Positions 22,649-34,800 of a DNA stretch of 60,000 nucleotides are shown in pieces. The stretch is from Bugula neritina (Eukaryota > Bryozoa > Gymnolaemata > Cheilostomatida > Bugulidae): positions 11,400,463 to 11,460,462 of the forward strand of contig OZ037770.1 of assembly GCA_964035545.1 (NCBI GenBank). Direction: 5' to 3'. Both the position numbers and the translations under genes were made by a program. Every line of letters starts with the position of its first letter. The first letter of the stretch is position 1. The notes beneath the pieces are model-generated. The model saw nothing but the letters and a program-made list of their open reading frames with translations, searched no databases and was not told the origin of the DNA.

Positions 22649-24855
22649 ATTACCCAGGGAGGCCCGCGCGTCTGTCGCCCCGCTGGGCGCCGCGCGGAGA
22701 TGCTGTGAAGTGGCGACCCCCGCGGCAAGTAGGCTCCAGCCACTCGCCACCTGGGTCCTCTACGCCACTCCGGCACCAACACGAAGCCGGCAGACGGTTG
22801 ACCACAGAGCCTGCGAGGGAAACGGTACAGGCGCCGCAAGGCGTACCGCCCCAACCTCGGCAGCTGGTCAATAGTCGCCGCCAACCGTGGACCCCTCGAC
22901 CCACAGCGAGGGAGGTGCAACCACGGCACACACAATTGCAGCCACACGGAAGTAGCTACTTCCTACCAGGAAAGCTAGCCGGCAAGCCTGCCAACTTCCT
23001 CCTGGACTCAGGCTGCACCACCAACCTCCTTAGCCGTCAGTTCTTTGACACCCTCAGCGCTAAGGTCAAGGACAGGTTGGCACCGTATGAGGGGGATCAT
23101 GGCACCCTGGCAGACGGGTCCTGCATTCCCTTCTACGGCATTATTGAGCTAACTGGTTACGTCCGTAACCAGGCCATCCAAGAGACGTTTATCGTCGGGC
23201 AGCTCAACGAGGATGCTATCCTCGGGATGCCATTCTTACAATGACACGGTTGTCGCATCGATTTCAGTAAATCTGCGATGATCATGGGCGACAAGGAGCT
23301 CGCTTGTGTCGATAAGTTTGGTCGTCCTCTAGCGGGAGCAGTGCAGGTAGTACGGAGCTGTACTATACCAGGCCACTCCCGGGCTACCGTCCGCTGCAAG
23401 GTAGACGGTGGCCAAACCTCTAAGTTGGGAGTTGTCGAAAGTACGCACTCGAGAGTCCAACTTGCCCATAGCTTTAGCCGGCTTACGGGACAAGGAGAGA
23501 TCTCAGTGCAGTGTGTCAATCCCTTCTCAGAGACAGTAGACCTACCACCCAGATCCATGCTGGGTCGCTTTCATCCTGTCCAGGAGGAAGCCATTGGGCC
23601 GTCGTCGGGAGCTACGACGGAAGGTCCTCAGCAGAGCCCGTCTCGAGGGCGGAGGACCGTCCCAACCCACGCCTCCCCTCCTCCAGGGACGCGTGGCTGC
23701 ACAGGCAACGGGAAGCGCCAGGCTATGGCTAGGTTGCCACATGGGTACAGTGAGGCGTTCAGCCACACAGACCACGGAGCCCGCCTAAATAGAGCAGGCT
23801 GCCGTGAGGTACCACGGGCGGCGAGGACCGCCCCTGCTCAGCTACTCCAACAGAGGGCTGACACGCCCCCGGAGGCTGCCCAGAGCCTCCGCGCCAAACC
23901 TGTATGGGCTGGTAACGTTAGGGAGCTGCCGAAGCTCCAGGAATGCCTTCCTGGGGTGGTAGCCGACGTGTACCGAGCGAAACAGGAGGGGCGACGACCC
24001 AGTAGTACACAACGGCGACAGGGATGCGCCGAGTTACGGCTGTACTGTCAACGTTGGAGCTCTCTGCGGGTCGGGCCAGATGGTCTGCTAACCATGACCT
24101 TGGCCGCCAACAGCAGACAGCCAGCCAGGAAGAGGGTTGTCTGCCCAGTTGCCATCCGCCGGAAGTTGATACAAGACACCCACGAGGAGACTCACGGAGG
24201 AGTCCAAGGGGTGGTCACCAAGCTACAACTCCGGTGGTACTGGCCTAACATGGAACTGGATATCCGACGCAGAGTGAGACGGTGCAAAGTCTGCCAGACC
24301 AACAAGCATAGCCATCTCCCTGGTGAAGCGGGGCGGCAGACGCATTGTGCGAGAAGGTCTCGGCAGGCGGAGACTGTCAACCTGGCCGGAAACACCTCCA
24401 TGACACGTCAGGAAGACTTGGCGAGGCGAGAAAGGCCACTTCCGTCCTTGAAAGTGCGCTCACCGCCCCCAACGTCAAGCCTGCCATCATCACCACTTCC
24501 GGAACCAGAAACAGGTCCGGAAGTGCAAAAACCCCCCGTGGGAGGGGCTCCGCAAGGAGATACCAACATAGGACCAGGACCACACACTAGGCAACTTCCA
24601 GCGTGTCTCAGAGACTGTGTACGTGACCGCGGTATAAGCGGCAGTAACAAAAGTCTAAAGAGGCCTCGCATGGGAAAACAGGCAAAGAGCCGTGGGAGTT
24701 GTGATCACCACGAGAATCTCAACTTTTGCCTCGGCGGAATCTCACACGAGATTCATCCGCTGGAAGTGAAAAGCCCTAGTCACGTTTCACAACCACGCTG
24801 TCCGATCTTTTCCTATGTTGATGCAGTCGAGAGTAGACGTGCCAGTAAACAGTAA
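22546..24855 (+). CDS. pro-pol: Protease and truncated pol (no reverse transcriptase, RNase H or integrase core)
   Basis: The frame is open from 22546 and entered from gag at about 22603. An aspartic protease of retropepsin type is shown by LLDSGCTTNLL (catalytic DSG at 23005-23013) and the C-terminal ILGMPFLQ. One in-frame TGA at 23242-23244 follows directly; the frame then continues without a stop to 24855, including post-protease sequence RSCTIPGHSRATV. YSEAFSHTDH near 23740 is the usual lead-in to reverse transcriptase, but that domain is absent. At 24181-24300 the integrase zinc-binding domain is present (HEETHGG, LRWYWPNM, CKVCQTNK), without the DDE core. The remaining 180 residues are Pro/Arg-rich and unrecognised. 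The product could still process Gag if the TGA is tolerated. Confidence 0.85.
22597..22642 (+). promoter_or_regulatory. Programmed -1 ribosomal frameshift signal
   Basis: Slippery heptamer GTTAAAC (22597-22603) sits in the correct gag phase (G TTA AAC). After a 4-base spacer comes a perfect 11-bp GC-rich hairpin: ACGGCCCGCAG (22608-22618) pairs with CTGCGGGCCGT (22632-22642) around a 13-base loop. The protease frame is -1 relative to gag and is already open here. Confidence 0.88.
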
Positions 24856-24878
24856 TCATTTACCACTCTCATTCCAAA

Positions 24879-25931
24879 ATGTCTTACTATTCTGGATCGA
24901 AGGGTGAGTTAATTATGTTTTTGGTACGATAACTAGACTGCATCAGTCAGCTTAGCTACACTAGCTAGCTGGAGATTCGATAATGATAAACAGTGGTGGG
25001 AATACACGTCGACTTTGATTTTAAATAATCTGTCATAGCGAGTGTGTTCTCCATCAACTATTCATTAGCCTGAATCTCATGAGTGTAACTGAACAGAGTA
25101 CCGGTCAGGCTGTACACGCCGACGGTGCCTCAGTGTATAATCTTTAACACTGCTACTCTTTCAGATCACACTCGAGTGACCACCTCCCGGTCACGGGACC
25201 AGCCAACCTCTCTGTCTATGGAAGAAGAGCCTGTAATGGAGAATGGCATACCTGTAGTGCTCCGCCGACGACACCATTGGGTGTCACCCACAACAGAGAG
25301 GAGAATTGAAGAAGCCTGGGGACCCAGTGGACCACACCGAACCTGCCAGGTCTGCTTTGAGGAGTGCCCGTCACACCGCTCCCTGCGTTTACATGTAGAC
25401 GCCCATTTCCTGCTCCACTTCTGTCCCTGCGGGTTCCACGACGTCTACCCGTATCCCGTGACAGTACATAAGCTAAGCTGCTTCGACGGAGAGAACCACA
25501 CTGTTGATGAAGACAGTTTCCCCCTATACCTGGATGCCATCAAGCCAGTCATCAGGAAGGCTATCACCCTGGCCGCACTAACGTCAGGGTTTCACGTACT
25601 GCTACTATCTGCCCGCCATAAGTCCCCTATGGTTCAGGGCCCACCTCCTACCCCCGTCAACCCTAGCAACACCCCAGAAGTAGAAGAAACAACAATATCC
25701 CCTCTAACGGAGACCACTACAACCCCACCAAGGCCTAGCCAGCTGGCTAACGTAGAAGAGCGGCTTATGAGACTACAAGCCGAGTTCACACAACTTGCCC
25801 CTGACCTGCTGGATACGACGACAGGTCTATACCAGTTGAAGGACTCAGTGGGGCGACTGAAGAGGCGGCTACGGGCCCGACAGGCTCGACACAGAGCACG
25901 GTCGCTACAAGAATCAGAGTCCAACCAATGA
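24879..25931 (+). CDS. Third ORF of the LTR element: spliced zinc-finger/coiled-coil protein, 263 aa
   Basis: A short exon 24879-24903 (MSYYSGSK) ends at a consensus donor GTGAGTT. The acceptor CTCTTTCAG ends at 25164, and the join restores the frame into 25165-25931. Without splicing the same frame can only start later, at the ATG at 25125. Residues 69-89 form a C2H2 finger (CX2CX12HX3H) and 95-114 a C2HC finger (CXCX12HX3C). A moderately hydrophobic stretch (AITLAALTSGFHVLLLSA), a Pro/Thr-rich linker and a C-terminal basic coiled coil (LYQLKDSVGRLKRRLRARQ) follow. There is no signal peptide or convincing fusion/membrane module, so it does not look like an envelope protein. It sits where Gypsy elements carry env or accessory genes. 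Function unknown; RNA/DNA binding is a guess from the fingers. Confidence 0.75.
24904..25164 (+). other. Probable 261-bp intron of the third ORF
   Basis: GTGAGTT donor, CTACTCTTTCAG acceptor and phase agreement on both sides. Base composition is AT-rich against the flanking GC-rich exons, which supports a genuine intron inside the element. Confidence 0.65.
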
Positions 25932-26205
25932 GAATGCCTGGGGTAGGCACCTTCGTTGAGCGATACTCGTTTGGAATGTGACGAGCGCTCCGACATTGGC
26001 CCGCGTGCTGGTAAGCACCCTCTCTCTTAATAGCTGACTAGATGTGTGTGATCGATCACCCTGTTGTCTTCTAATGTAAATGTTGTCGTGTTTAACTATT
26101 TCTCTTCTTACTCTTTGTGGGTTTACTTATGTATGTTTTTCTTTTTGGATTATTGTATAGTTTTTCATTATGTGTTTTTTTTATTGTGTTATCAGAAAGT
26201 AGGGC

Positions 26206-26224
26206 TTTCTGCTGGGGGGGACGG
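26206..26224 (+). promoter_or_regulatory. Polypurine tract
   Basis: A G-rich run, GGGGGGGACGG, lies directly before the 3' LTR, in the position of the plus-strand primer. It is not a clean purine tract upstream of that. Confidence 0.65.
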
Positions 26225-26577
26225 TGTAGTGAGTAGTGCAAAGTACAAATACGGGAATCGCCCTCTCCCTACTCTTGGAATACTTAGACCCTTATGTAGC
26301 AACCAATTAGCAGCTCCGGAAGATATGCTTCCGATTCACGTGACACTTCCCGGGTTATTAACATTATACCATGTTGTTGTAAGCGGAGGCTTGTAGTAGT
26401 AACATGTGTTAGTAGTTGACTCTTGTATAGGATAATTTGATGTGATGTTTGGTTTATGCTTTATTGTGGATAATAAATATAATTACTCGACAGCTACCCT
26501 AGTAATTGATAACAGAATAACCAGCTAACTATACGCAAGTAAATAACTCACGCTCAGTAATTGCACAAATTACTACA
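26225..26577 (+). repeat. 3' LTR
   Basis: 353 bp, identical by eye to 21310-21662, followed by the CCTG target duplication. Confidence 0.97.
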
Positions 26578-26849
26578 CCTGATCAGGGCATGGGACTGAA
26601 AGGTGCACAACATTATTGTAAGCACTGAGCTGGAATAGATATTATTGAGTTCATTGATTTTAAGGGTCTATTCACAAGTTAACAAATTCATAGATCTCAA
26701 TTATATCTCTGAGAACATTAAAATAGTCACGTGACACTGGAAAACCGCAAACGACCGTGCCACCAGATGAACTTATTCTGCAAGATAAAACGTATGAAAC
26801 TAGGATCGAAATGTGCAAGTGGGAGTAACCGGAAGACAAGAGCGTGATT

Positions 26850-27026
26850 AGGTATTTACGTCATGTCCGGAAAAGGCGTTGCCCCATCTCGTGCAAAGTT
26901 CTACATTCACATTGACTGCTAACAGTAACAGTCTGGAGTTCTTACCTGAAAAGCAGGGTCTCAATTGAGGCTTCTTCTTTTTGAAGTGGTGAAATCTGTT
27001 GAACTGGAAATTTGAGCAACACATAG
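26850..27026 (+). promoter_or_regulatory. Promoter and non-coding first exon of TRIM-like copy 1
   Basis: The segment from about 26857 (TACGTCATGTCCGGAAAAGG) to 27026, followed by donor GTTAGT, aligns with 51655-51839 upstream of copy 3. It shares AAGGCGTT, GGGCAAAGTTCTAC-like and GAGCAAMACRTAG blocks. Conservation of a CRE/ETS-like core plus a splice donor suggests a start region and a 5' untranslated exon splicing to 28872. The transcription start is not determined. Confidence 0.6.
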
Positions 27027-28871
27027 GTTAGTATATTCTGTAAATTTTAGAATTAAATCACAGCTGTAAAGGTGTCATTCACCAAATAAATTTAAAACTA
27101 AATATTTAAAAGTACCTTGATCTTGAAACTAAAAGTAAAGTTTTACTTATTGAAGTTAAACAGAACTTGTTGAAGTGCTTGACTGCATTTTGAATATTTT
27201 CTACAATTACTCGAAGTTTGCTAACTAACCCACATGCTGGTGTCAATAATGTCATGGTGATATTTGGTCATTACGTGCATAGTGCATACTGGTTATTATA
27301 AATATTAAATTTAATCACTCACAATCACAATGATTAAGGCATCCTTATTTTCTATAACTCCATGTCTACAGACAATCGCTGCACATATTTATGAATGTAA
27401 ACTCTAGTTTTGTAACTGTACTAGCTAACTACTATTACTAGTAAGGATAAGGGGGGGGGGGGGGAGCACAACGGTCATAGGCGTACAAAAAGCCGGCCAA
27501 CTTGTGAGAGAACTTATTGACTTAGAGTTGTGATTTTTTTTCATAAAAAGGCATTGAAATAATTATTCAGCCATTATAGTTTCAACACTTGAGGAACAGT
27601 CGTGTTGAAGAAGTGGGTAAAAAACTGTTTTTACCTACCTTTTGTAAATGTTTTAAGATTTCATTAAAGCTTTATAACTTTTTACATTCAAAGGCAACAA
27701 GCCTAGATTTTACTGATGTTGTTGCCATTGCTTGTCTCTATATTGCTTAACTAGTACCATTGTACCCTAATCACTGTTATAAATTTGTTTGCCCAAAAGC
27801 TGGTTGAAATGTTACTAAAGTCTATAGATATAGTCATTTCTGACCTTTTTATAAAATATCAAAGACATCATGGTAAGACTACAAAACTACAAGGTGAAGC
27901 TCCCCTAATATATATACATCTGGTGAGGTTAAAGTTTTGCCATTTTATACGTAATACTAGTAGTAGATAGTCATGATATTCATTATGTATTAAATCATTG
28001 AGGGAATATACATGTATTTGACTATAAACTGCGTTTTGTTCGTTTGCTCCCGCCCCCCCCCTCCCTTCCGTACTCCAGCCACAAACCGAAGCCATGCACC
28101 TTAGCTACAAATCATAGAAAAAAATCCACTCGAATTTTTGTAATACATGTTACTAAAGTTTTTTCTGATAAAAGTTTTTCTGAAGTGAAATTAAAAACAC
28201 ATTTTTAGTTCTGAACAGTAATGATAATGGCACCGTAGAACTGAGTAATGTGCGTTTGATTTTGTCTTCCTCTGCTATCCGTGGTGGCACAAACTGTACA
28301 GCTAAAACATGAATGTCGCTGAAGGCCTGAAAGAATATTTTTATTTATTTGTAATATTAAATAAATAAAGATCAGATGCAACAAAATTTGCAAAGTTTCA
28401 ATATATTTGCTGTGTCCCACTCAGTGGCCCATTGTACCTCGGTACCAAGGCACAATGGGCCGATTTTTTCGTCATGAAAATTTCATTATTTTGAAAGTTG
28501 TGAGAGAGATAGTAACAACAAACTGATACCTGTAATAGACAACAGATGCAGCATTAAGACTAGAAATTATTGCACTAGTAACTTCAAAAACAGACGAATG
28601 AGAGCAAAAAATTCAAAATTCGGCCCTTTGTGCCCACCCCCCCCTCGGTTACCCCTACTAACAGTTTAACATAACATGCAGTCTAACCAATATGTACTAG
28701 CATGTAGTACAGGCTGTACTAATTATTGCAAGTACCAAAGAGTGAATTTTGTACTTTTTATGTTACAGTACCATGTAACAACTTCTTTACTATGCAAATC
28801 ATATTTTAACAATCTATTGTAGTAAGTCAGAAAATAACACAAACACAAAATACTAAATGCTCTCATTACAG
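27027..28871 (+). other. Probable 5' UTR intron of TRIM-like copy 1
   Basis: AT-rich, with a G14 run at 27451-27464 and a C-rich run near 28051-28062. No coding signal. It ends at acceptor TCTCATTACAG. Confidence 0.5.
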
Positions 28872-28875
28872 TGAA

Positions 28876-31800
28876 ATGGCTGCAGCAAAAGAAGTTGAGT
28901 GTGGATTCTGTTTACTAAAAGAAGGTTTAGAGAATCCCAAGTGCCTACCATGTGGTCATGTACACTGTTTACTATGTCTTACTCGTAATGTTGATGTGAA
29001 TGACATGATCAGGTGTCCCTGGTGTAGGTAAGTTAGTTTTGTATAGGCAGAGCTGAGACATACTATTTGTAAAGAGTTGATGATTTACATCATATGTTTT
29101 ACCTTCCTCTAAATTATTGCATTCCATTATATATAGTTTCAATTATTACTAAATAATTATGGGTCTTGTCACAGGGAAGTGTTTGATGTGAGAGTGGAAA
29201 GTCTTCCATCTGCTGATGTAGTAGACAACTCCGTATCATGTGACGTCTGCACTAAGAAAGGGATAGAAAAAGTACCAGCAGTCATATACTGTACTGTGTG
29301 CCGGAAACTTCTCTGCAGAAAACATGATGAGGTGATACTTTCATTAAATATTTCTTCAGTTGATGTTCAACACTGCATACACTAACTCAGCCTCTGATTA
29401 CATGAATGTTGGTTTGTCAGAAAACATTTAGAACTCATATTTTACTTTTGTTTTTTGTTTTTCAATAAATGTATATTCTGCTATATTCAGTCACATGATG
29501 ACACCAATGATGACCACCAAAAGATGACCATCTCGGACTACAGAATACAAGCCAAGAGACTGGAGAAAAGAGTTTGTCCCAAACACACAGCATATCCTTA
29601 CTCGCTGGGGTGCAGAGTTTGTGTACAGCTGTTTTGTTTGAAGTGTGCTTCTTCGGGCAACTTGTGTGTTGGAGGTAAGAAAGTTCTGCTGAAGGTTAAT
29701 TCATATTTAGTTTAGTATATCTAATAAACTATATAACCTCTTCAGTGCGGGAGAAGTGGGTGCAGTGTTGGAGAAATTGAGAATAGCCTGTGTTCTATAT
29801 TAGAAATATATCAGGAGAAGTTACGCTCTAGCGAGAATTTCAACCCGCGCCCTAAACCAAAGTTTAGCAGCAAAATTAAAGAGTTTAGTTTGTCTCAATT
29901 TCTCTACTACTAAATGATGTGCAAGCAGCTGTGGTGGTTAGAGCACTGATATTAGTTTGAATCTCAGACATAGTCAGTGGTTGAATTCCGAAGGTTATGA
30001 TGTCAGGAATTGCTTCCCTGTGCTTAGCCTACTTTAAACATCTATTTTACGAGGGGTTCTCACACCTCTGAAACCTACATATTTTATTTGGGGCTCTCAC
30101 ACTAATGGCAACTTTAAAGTCATGTGAATTTTATGACCTCTTCAGTAAATCTATTATTAGATAAGAATAGATAGACTGTAGAGTTTGAGTAGAAGTGCTA
30201 GGAAGCAATGTGTGTTATTATTACTTTAAGAACTTATATCTTCTCATAACCTGTACATCTTGTCTGAAACTTGCCATTCCTATAACTCCTTACATTTCTA
30301 CAGTGATCAGGGTTTTTTAAATATTGACTGCCTAAACAAAGAATTCACTGACATATTAAACTTGTGATCTACCATATAGCATATCATATGGTGATATTTC
30401 AGCTTTTCACCACCTTCTTGTTATGTAGTACTGGCCTTTTAACTGTTTAACTATTGCAAGGTTATATTGCTGTAATGCTATCAGGTTAGTGAAATGTGAG
30501 CTATTTTCTTCATTTACTCTCATTTCAATTTTAGACTCTAAACATGACATGGTTAATCTAGATGACTTAATCAAAGAGCTTATCAATATAGATGATCTTC
30601 TCACCACTGAAGACAAGATGTCTGCTTTCTTCAAACATCTTTCTAAAACTGTGTCAGACTTTGATAATGAGACGGAGGAATTGCTGAATATTCTTCATAC
30701 ACAGCGTGATGAACAGGTTCTGTGTTTATAGAAATACTTTGTGTTACTCTGTAATCTGCATTCTGTAGTCAGGTGTTAGTAAAGCATTGTAATACTAATA
30801 CTTAGGAGTAAAATTTAGGTAATTAGCTACTATTCTATGTGAATTATACCACTATTTTTTGTTTAAGGATTTAGGAATGTTATGCGAAATTATCTATGCT
30901 GTTTTTTGACATAATTCTGAAACACTTTCTCTAATAAGTTGTCAATATTCTACAATGTGCTGATACAATGTATGATGTAGTTGACTGAAGTGAGACTAAA
31001 GTATGAGAAACTGGAGAAGGAATTCTTAGCTAGTAGAAAGAAGAATAAAGAGGAACTGAACAAATACATGGAGAGAGAAGTTGGAACTGTTTTGTCTCAA
31101 CTGAGTAACAGTAGAATGAAGATAGACGCTCAACTTAGACAAAACCATCAGGTGAGCAGTGTTCACCATCTGTTTATATTTAGAATATATTTAGAATATT
31201 GTTTTTATAGGTCTTTAAAGGCCGTAAGCATCCAGGTTATTTATGACATTTGAGCAAAAGTTTGCATGCTTTTCAACTGTTTTATCAGCATTTTATCCAA
31301 TTTCTTATACGAAAACACTACAAAAATGCAAGTAAAAGTGGTCATATTAGGTGTCTTAGACTTGCCCAGACTTGCCCGCGAGCTTGCCCTCCGTGTCCTA
31401 TTCTGACGTGGGGATGGCAAAATAGCCCTATTGTAGCGTGAGTTTATATCGCGTAAAGTTATTAAGAAGCGGGTTTGTCACAGATTCTCGTTATTCGTAG
31501 CTCAAATCACTTGCATGTTACTCTTCGGGCGGCTACTAATAACTAACGTTAGCTACGCAACATCAAGAAAGGTAACTAATTTGACTGTTTTCAAATGGAC
31601 TATTCCATTTCGCTAGTTTGTAACTTGCTGTAAATCACAAAATAATTATTTTTCCTATTTTAATTTCAATTATCATGTCGACCACACTACCAGAAAATCA
31701 CTCTTAAATATGCAGTAAATGATGATTTTCAACCGTTTTGTGATGAACTATAGGTTAGTAGTTGTCTACGTAAAAACAAGTTTTAAAATTTGTAATTGAA

Positions 31801-34800
31801 TCAGTGAATCACAGTATCACTATCACTTATCAGTATGAGTATCACTAGTCTATGTCTATGACTCTCACTCTAAGTCTATGACTATCGCCTATTAGTATTG
31901 GTGAACTATTATTAATAATATCCAATGGTTATATTTATTAATACCATTATTAGTCATAATGATAATCATATGACAGTATCAGTATGTTAATGTTACGGAG
32001 CAGGATCAGTTTCGAAACTAATACTTGTAATATTAGTTATAACTATAAGTATAAGTTATACCGATAGCATTAGCTATATTAACATAAATATTTATATTCA
32101 TAGTAATACTAACAGCAAATCTAATATTATTATGTTAATAGTTATACTTGTAAGTTATAATATAGAGCAAACGACACAAGTATTAATTTGAACTGTTGGT
32201 CTTAAAATAAAAAGTAAAATAAATGTAAATAATAAAATATAAATTATAATAATTTAATTATACTAATACTAATAGCAATACTTATACAGTAATATAATTA
32301 TAATAAATTTAAAAAAACTTAAACAACTTTAGATTTAAGGAACAATTTTAAATACAAACATAAAGATAACATTAAATAATTATAATCATAATGATCATAA
32401 CAATAAATATAATTATGATTCCAATAATTATCAATATATTATATAATATTTAAATTATTTTAATTTATAATTATAATCATAATTTTTTTATTTATAGTGA
32501 ATAAATTCAATTTGACATAATAACTATAATATTATAAAGCAGTCAGTCTATCTCTAATGCTGATTGATATTCAAATTGTTATGACTGTATCATCATTCAC
32601 TAACTCTAAGAGTAAGTGACTACAATTATTAGTATCAATGTTGTGTTAGAGTACTATACCCATTGGAATTTTGATATATCCATTATATTTACAACTCTGC
32701 CTGTTACAGCTATAAATAAATTGAACCAAAATACCAACAGTGCCTAATCATCGCCTTATTTATAAAATAATCACAATCATAATGCTCAAGTTAATAGATT
32801 GGAAATTATTGAAAATTATGTTGATGCCAATATAAATATGACATTGTATGTATCCAAGTAGTGATGTTGTAATATATCTTGGAAGATAATTACAATATAA
32901 TAAGAGTTAAATTCCTCTACGTAACTTTTTTTGCAATTATTCCTTAGAATAACTATAACTTATACTCCTAACATTTAGCAGCGCATTAGTTTTAGATAGA
33001 GCTACTAATTGTATTTATTGCATGTGAAGGTTAGTTATTCTCCATCAGCTGCATGAATGTGACTGGTAAATTCTGTAACCTTTGGCAGTAATAACTTTGT
33101 AGCATAAATTAGACACATTTTTATAAAAATACATAATTTTAATGCTATAGCTGCTAGTAATTCTAATGGGTGTAATAATATTACAGCATTAATTTTTATT
33201 TTGTTCATGCTTCATGAAGCATTTTCTAAATTCTTTTTTGAATAAATTTCTACAATACATATAATGTGCTGAATAGATTACATATGTTGGGGTTCTTCCT
33301 ATACTGCAGCTCAGCCTACACTCCCGCCACAAATGTTCCTAAACTACTAGCTTCATCAGGATACGGATTGATGGAGCTGTATTGATAAAAACTTCTCTTT
33401 TTAGCAGTAGAGGCATCATGAAAAAAAAGGTAAGTATTTTACTCAATAAGAATGCGGTTTTTTACTTCTACAAATTTGATAGCCTACACTATTCTATTTA
33501 AATGGAGACTGGTCTGACATAATGTGTCTGCAATTTATTAGTTATAATATAGTAAATACTATGCGGGCCTATAGATCAAATGGCTCAAAAAAAAAATTAA
33601 ATAAAATATTACACAATGCTGTATTTATTAGCAATGTGATACTTAGCAACTAATTTCACATTATTATTGTTTGCAAAGTTTTATATATCTACATATGTTT
33701 GTTCAATTCAGTGTTCTGAAGAAGAAGGTTCCAACAGCAGGGAAAAGCCTTGAACAAGATATTATGTTCTACATCTCCAACTCATTTTAACTTTGCTGGT
33801 CAGTTCATTGTGTATCTGGAGCATAGTTTTGTATTTTCAAGTAGTTCATCAGATACCTTTGTAGATAGTAAAGATTAAAATGTTTGTGCAATGATGTCCA
33901 TAATGTTGAACTGATTTATTGAAACTAAAACTGTTCTTAATTATAACAAAACTTGACAATCTTTACATAAAGAATAATGTCCTATAATCTATCTTCATTG
34001 TAAACAAAATTAGAAAGTTCCACATCAGCAAATTGTTTATCATCATCTGTAGGTGGAAGAAGCTTGCACTCAGTTATAAAGGCAAGCTGACGGTGGTTTT
34101 CTTTGCCTTCTATGAAGATTTGGAAAGAGCCAGAAAATTAATACTCTATAACTGCAAAACCATGTTGTAGTGTCTTGTGTTATTGATTGAATCATCTAAA
34201 AGAAAAATTGTTGTATCATTATAATTTTACTGTTAAAATGAATTAGCAAATCTACTTATCTTGGTAAATATATTCAAGAACAAATACTATAGTGTAACTC
34301 AGTTTTGGTTATGTGTATGCTCCTTAAGCGAATTTACAGCAGATATCAAACTATATATTAGAGACTGATATAGGAATTAAATTTAAGCTAACCATGATGA
34401 TGTAAATAGCTGTTGAATGTGACTTCGAGAACTCTGCTGGCCATGTCAGTTCAAATACACCAGGGTGATATGTTACGAATGTCATGTCATTATTGAAATT
34501 CAGCTTTTTCAAGTGCCTCTTCACAACTCTGGCAGCATTCTGACTGCTCCTTAGCTTTCTGCGCCTGAAATTTCTTCTACTTGCACCATTCTTCTATTGG
34601 TGGAATGTTAGCCTATAACAAACAGGTGTACCAAAGCTAAAAAATATCTAATTCACTGCACTAGGATATTATTCAACTCATTTAAATTTAATATATAGTA
34701 GTAAAACAATCACATACTTGTATTTATTTTATCAGCTTTACTTTACAAAGCTGAACCATATGATTTAGTAACTTGTCACCATAATAAACATTGTACAACA

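Larger units (their letters stand above)
21310..26577 (+). mobile_element. Young, non-autonomous Ty3/Gypsy-type LTR retrotransposon, 5268 bp
   Basis: Two 353-bp LTRs, identical as far as I can read, begin TGTAGT and end ACTACA. The element is flanked by a 4-bp duplication, CCTG (21306-21309 and 26578-26581). In order it has a primer-binding site, gag, protease by -1 frameshift, truncated pol, an extra spliced ORF and a purine-rich tract. Reverse transcriptase, RNase H and the integrase catalytic core are missing: only about 0.9 kb separates protease from the integrase zinc-binding motif, where a complete element needs about 2 kb or more. The interior is much richer in GC than the host DNA around it. 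Assignment to Gypsy rests on gag, protease and zinc-binding style and on the order protease before integrase. Confidence 0.95.

Noticed and set aside
22121-24671. Minus-strand ORFs of 70-130 codons across the retrotransposon interior
   Set aside because: Shadows of GC-rich gag/pol coding sequence; no domains, and the plus-strand frames contain recognisable motifs.
24879-25931. Envelope gene of the LTR element
   Set aside because: No signal peptide, no clear transmembrane anchor and no fusion motif; zinc fingers and coiled coil point elsewhere.
27451-27464. G14 run (and the C-rich run near 28051) as a functional quadruplex or junction
   Set aside because: Single homopolymer runs are common and often unreliable in assemblies; nothing else supports a function.
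33283-33388. Small ORF MLGFFLYCSSAYTPATNVPK and onward inside the 5.3-kb insertion
   Set aside because: About 34 codons with a plausible look but no flanking exon that fits; too little support to annotate.
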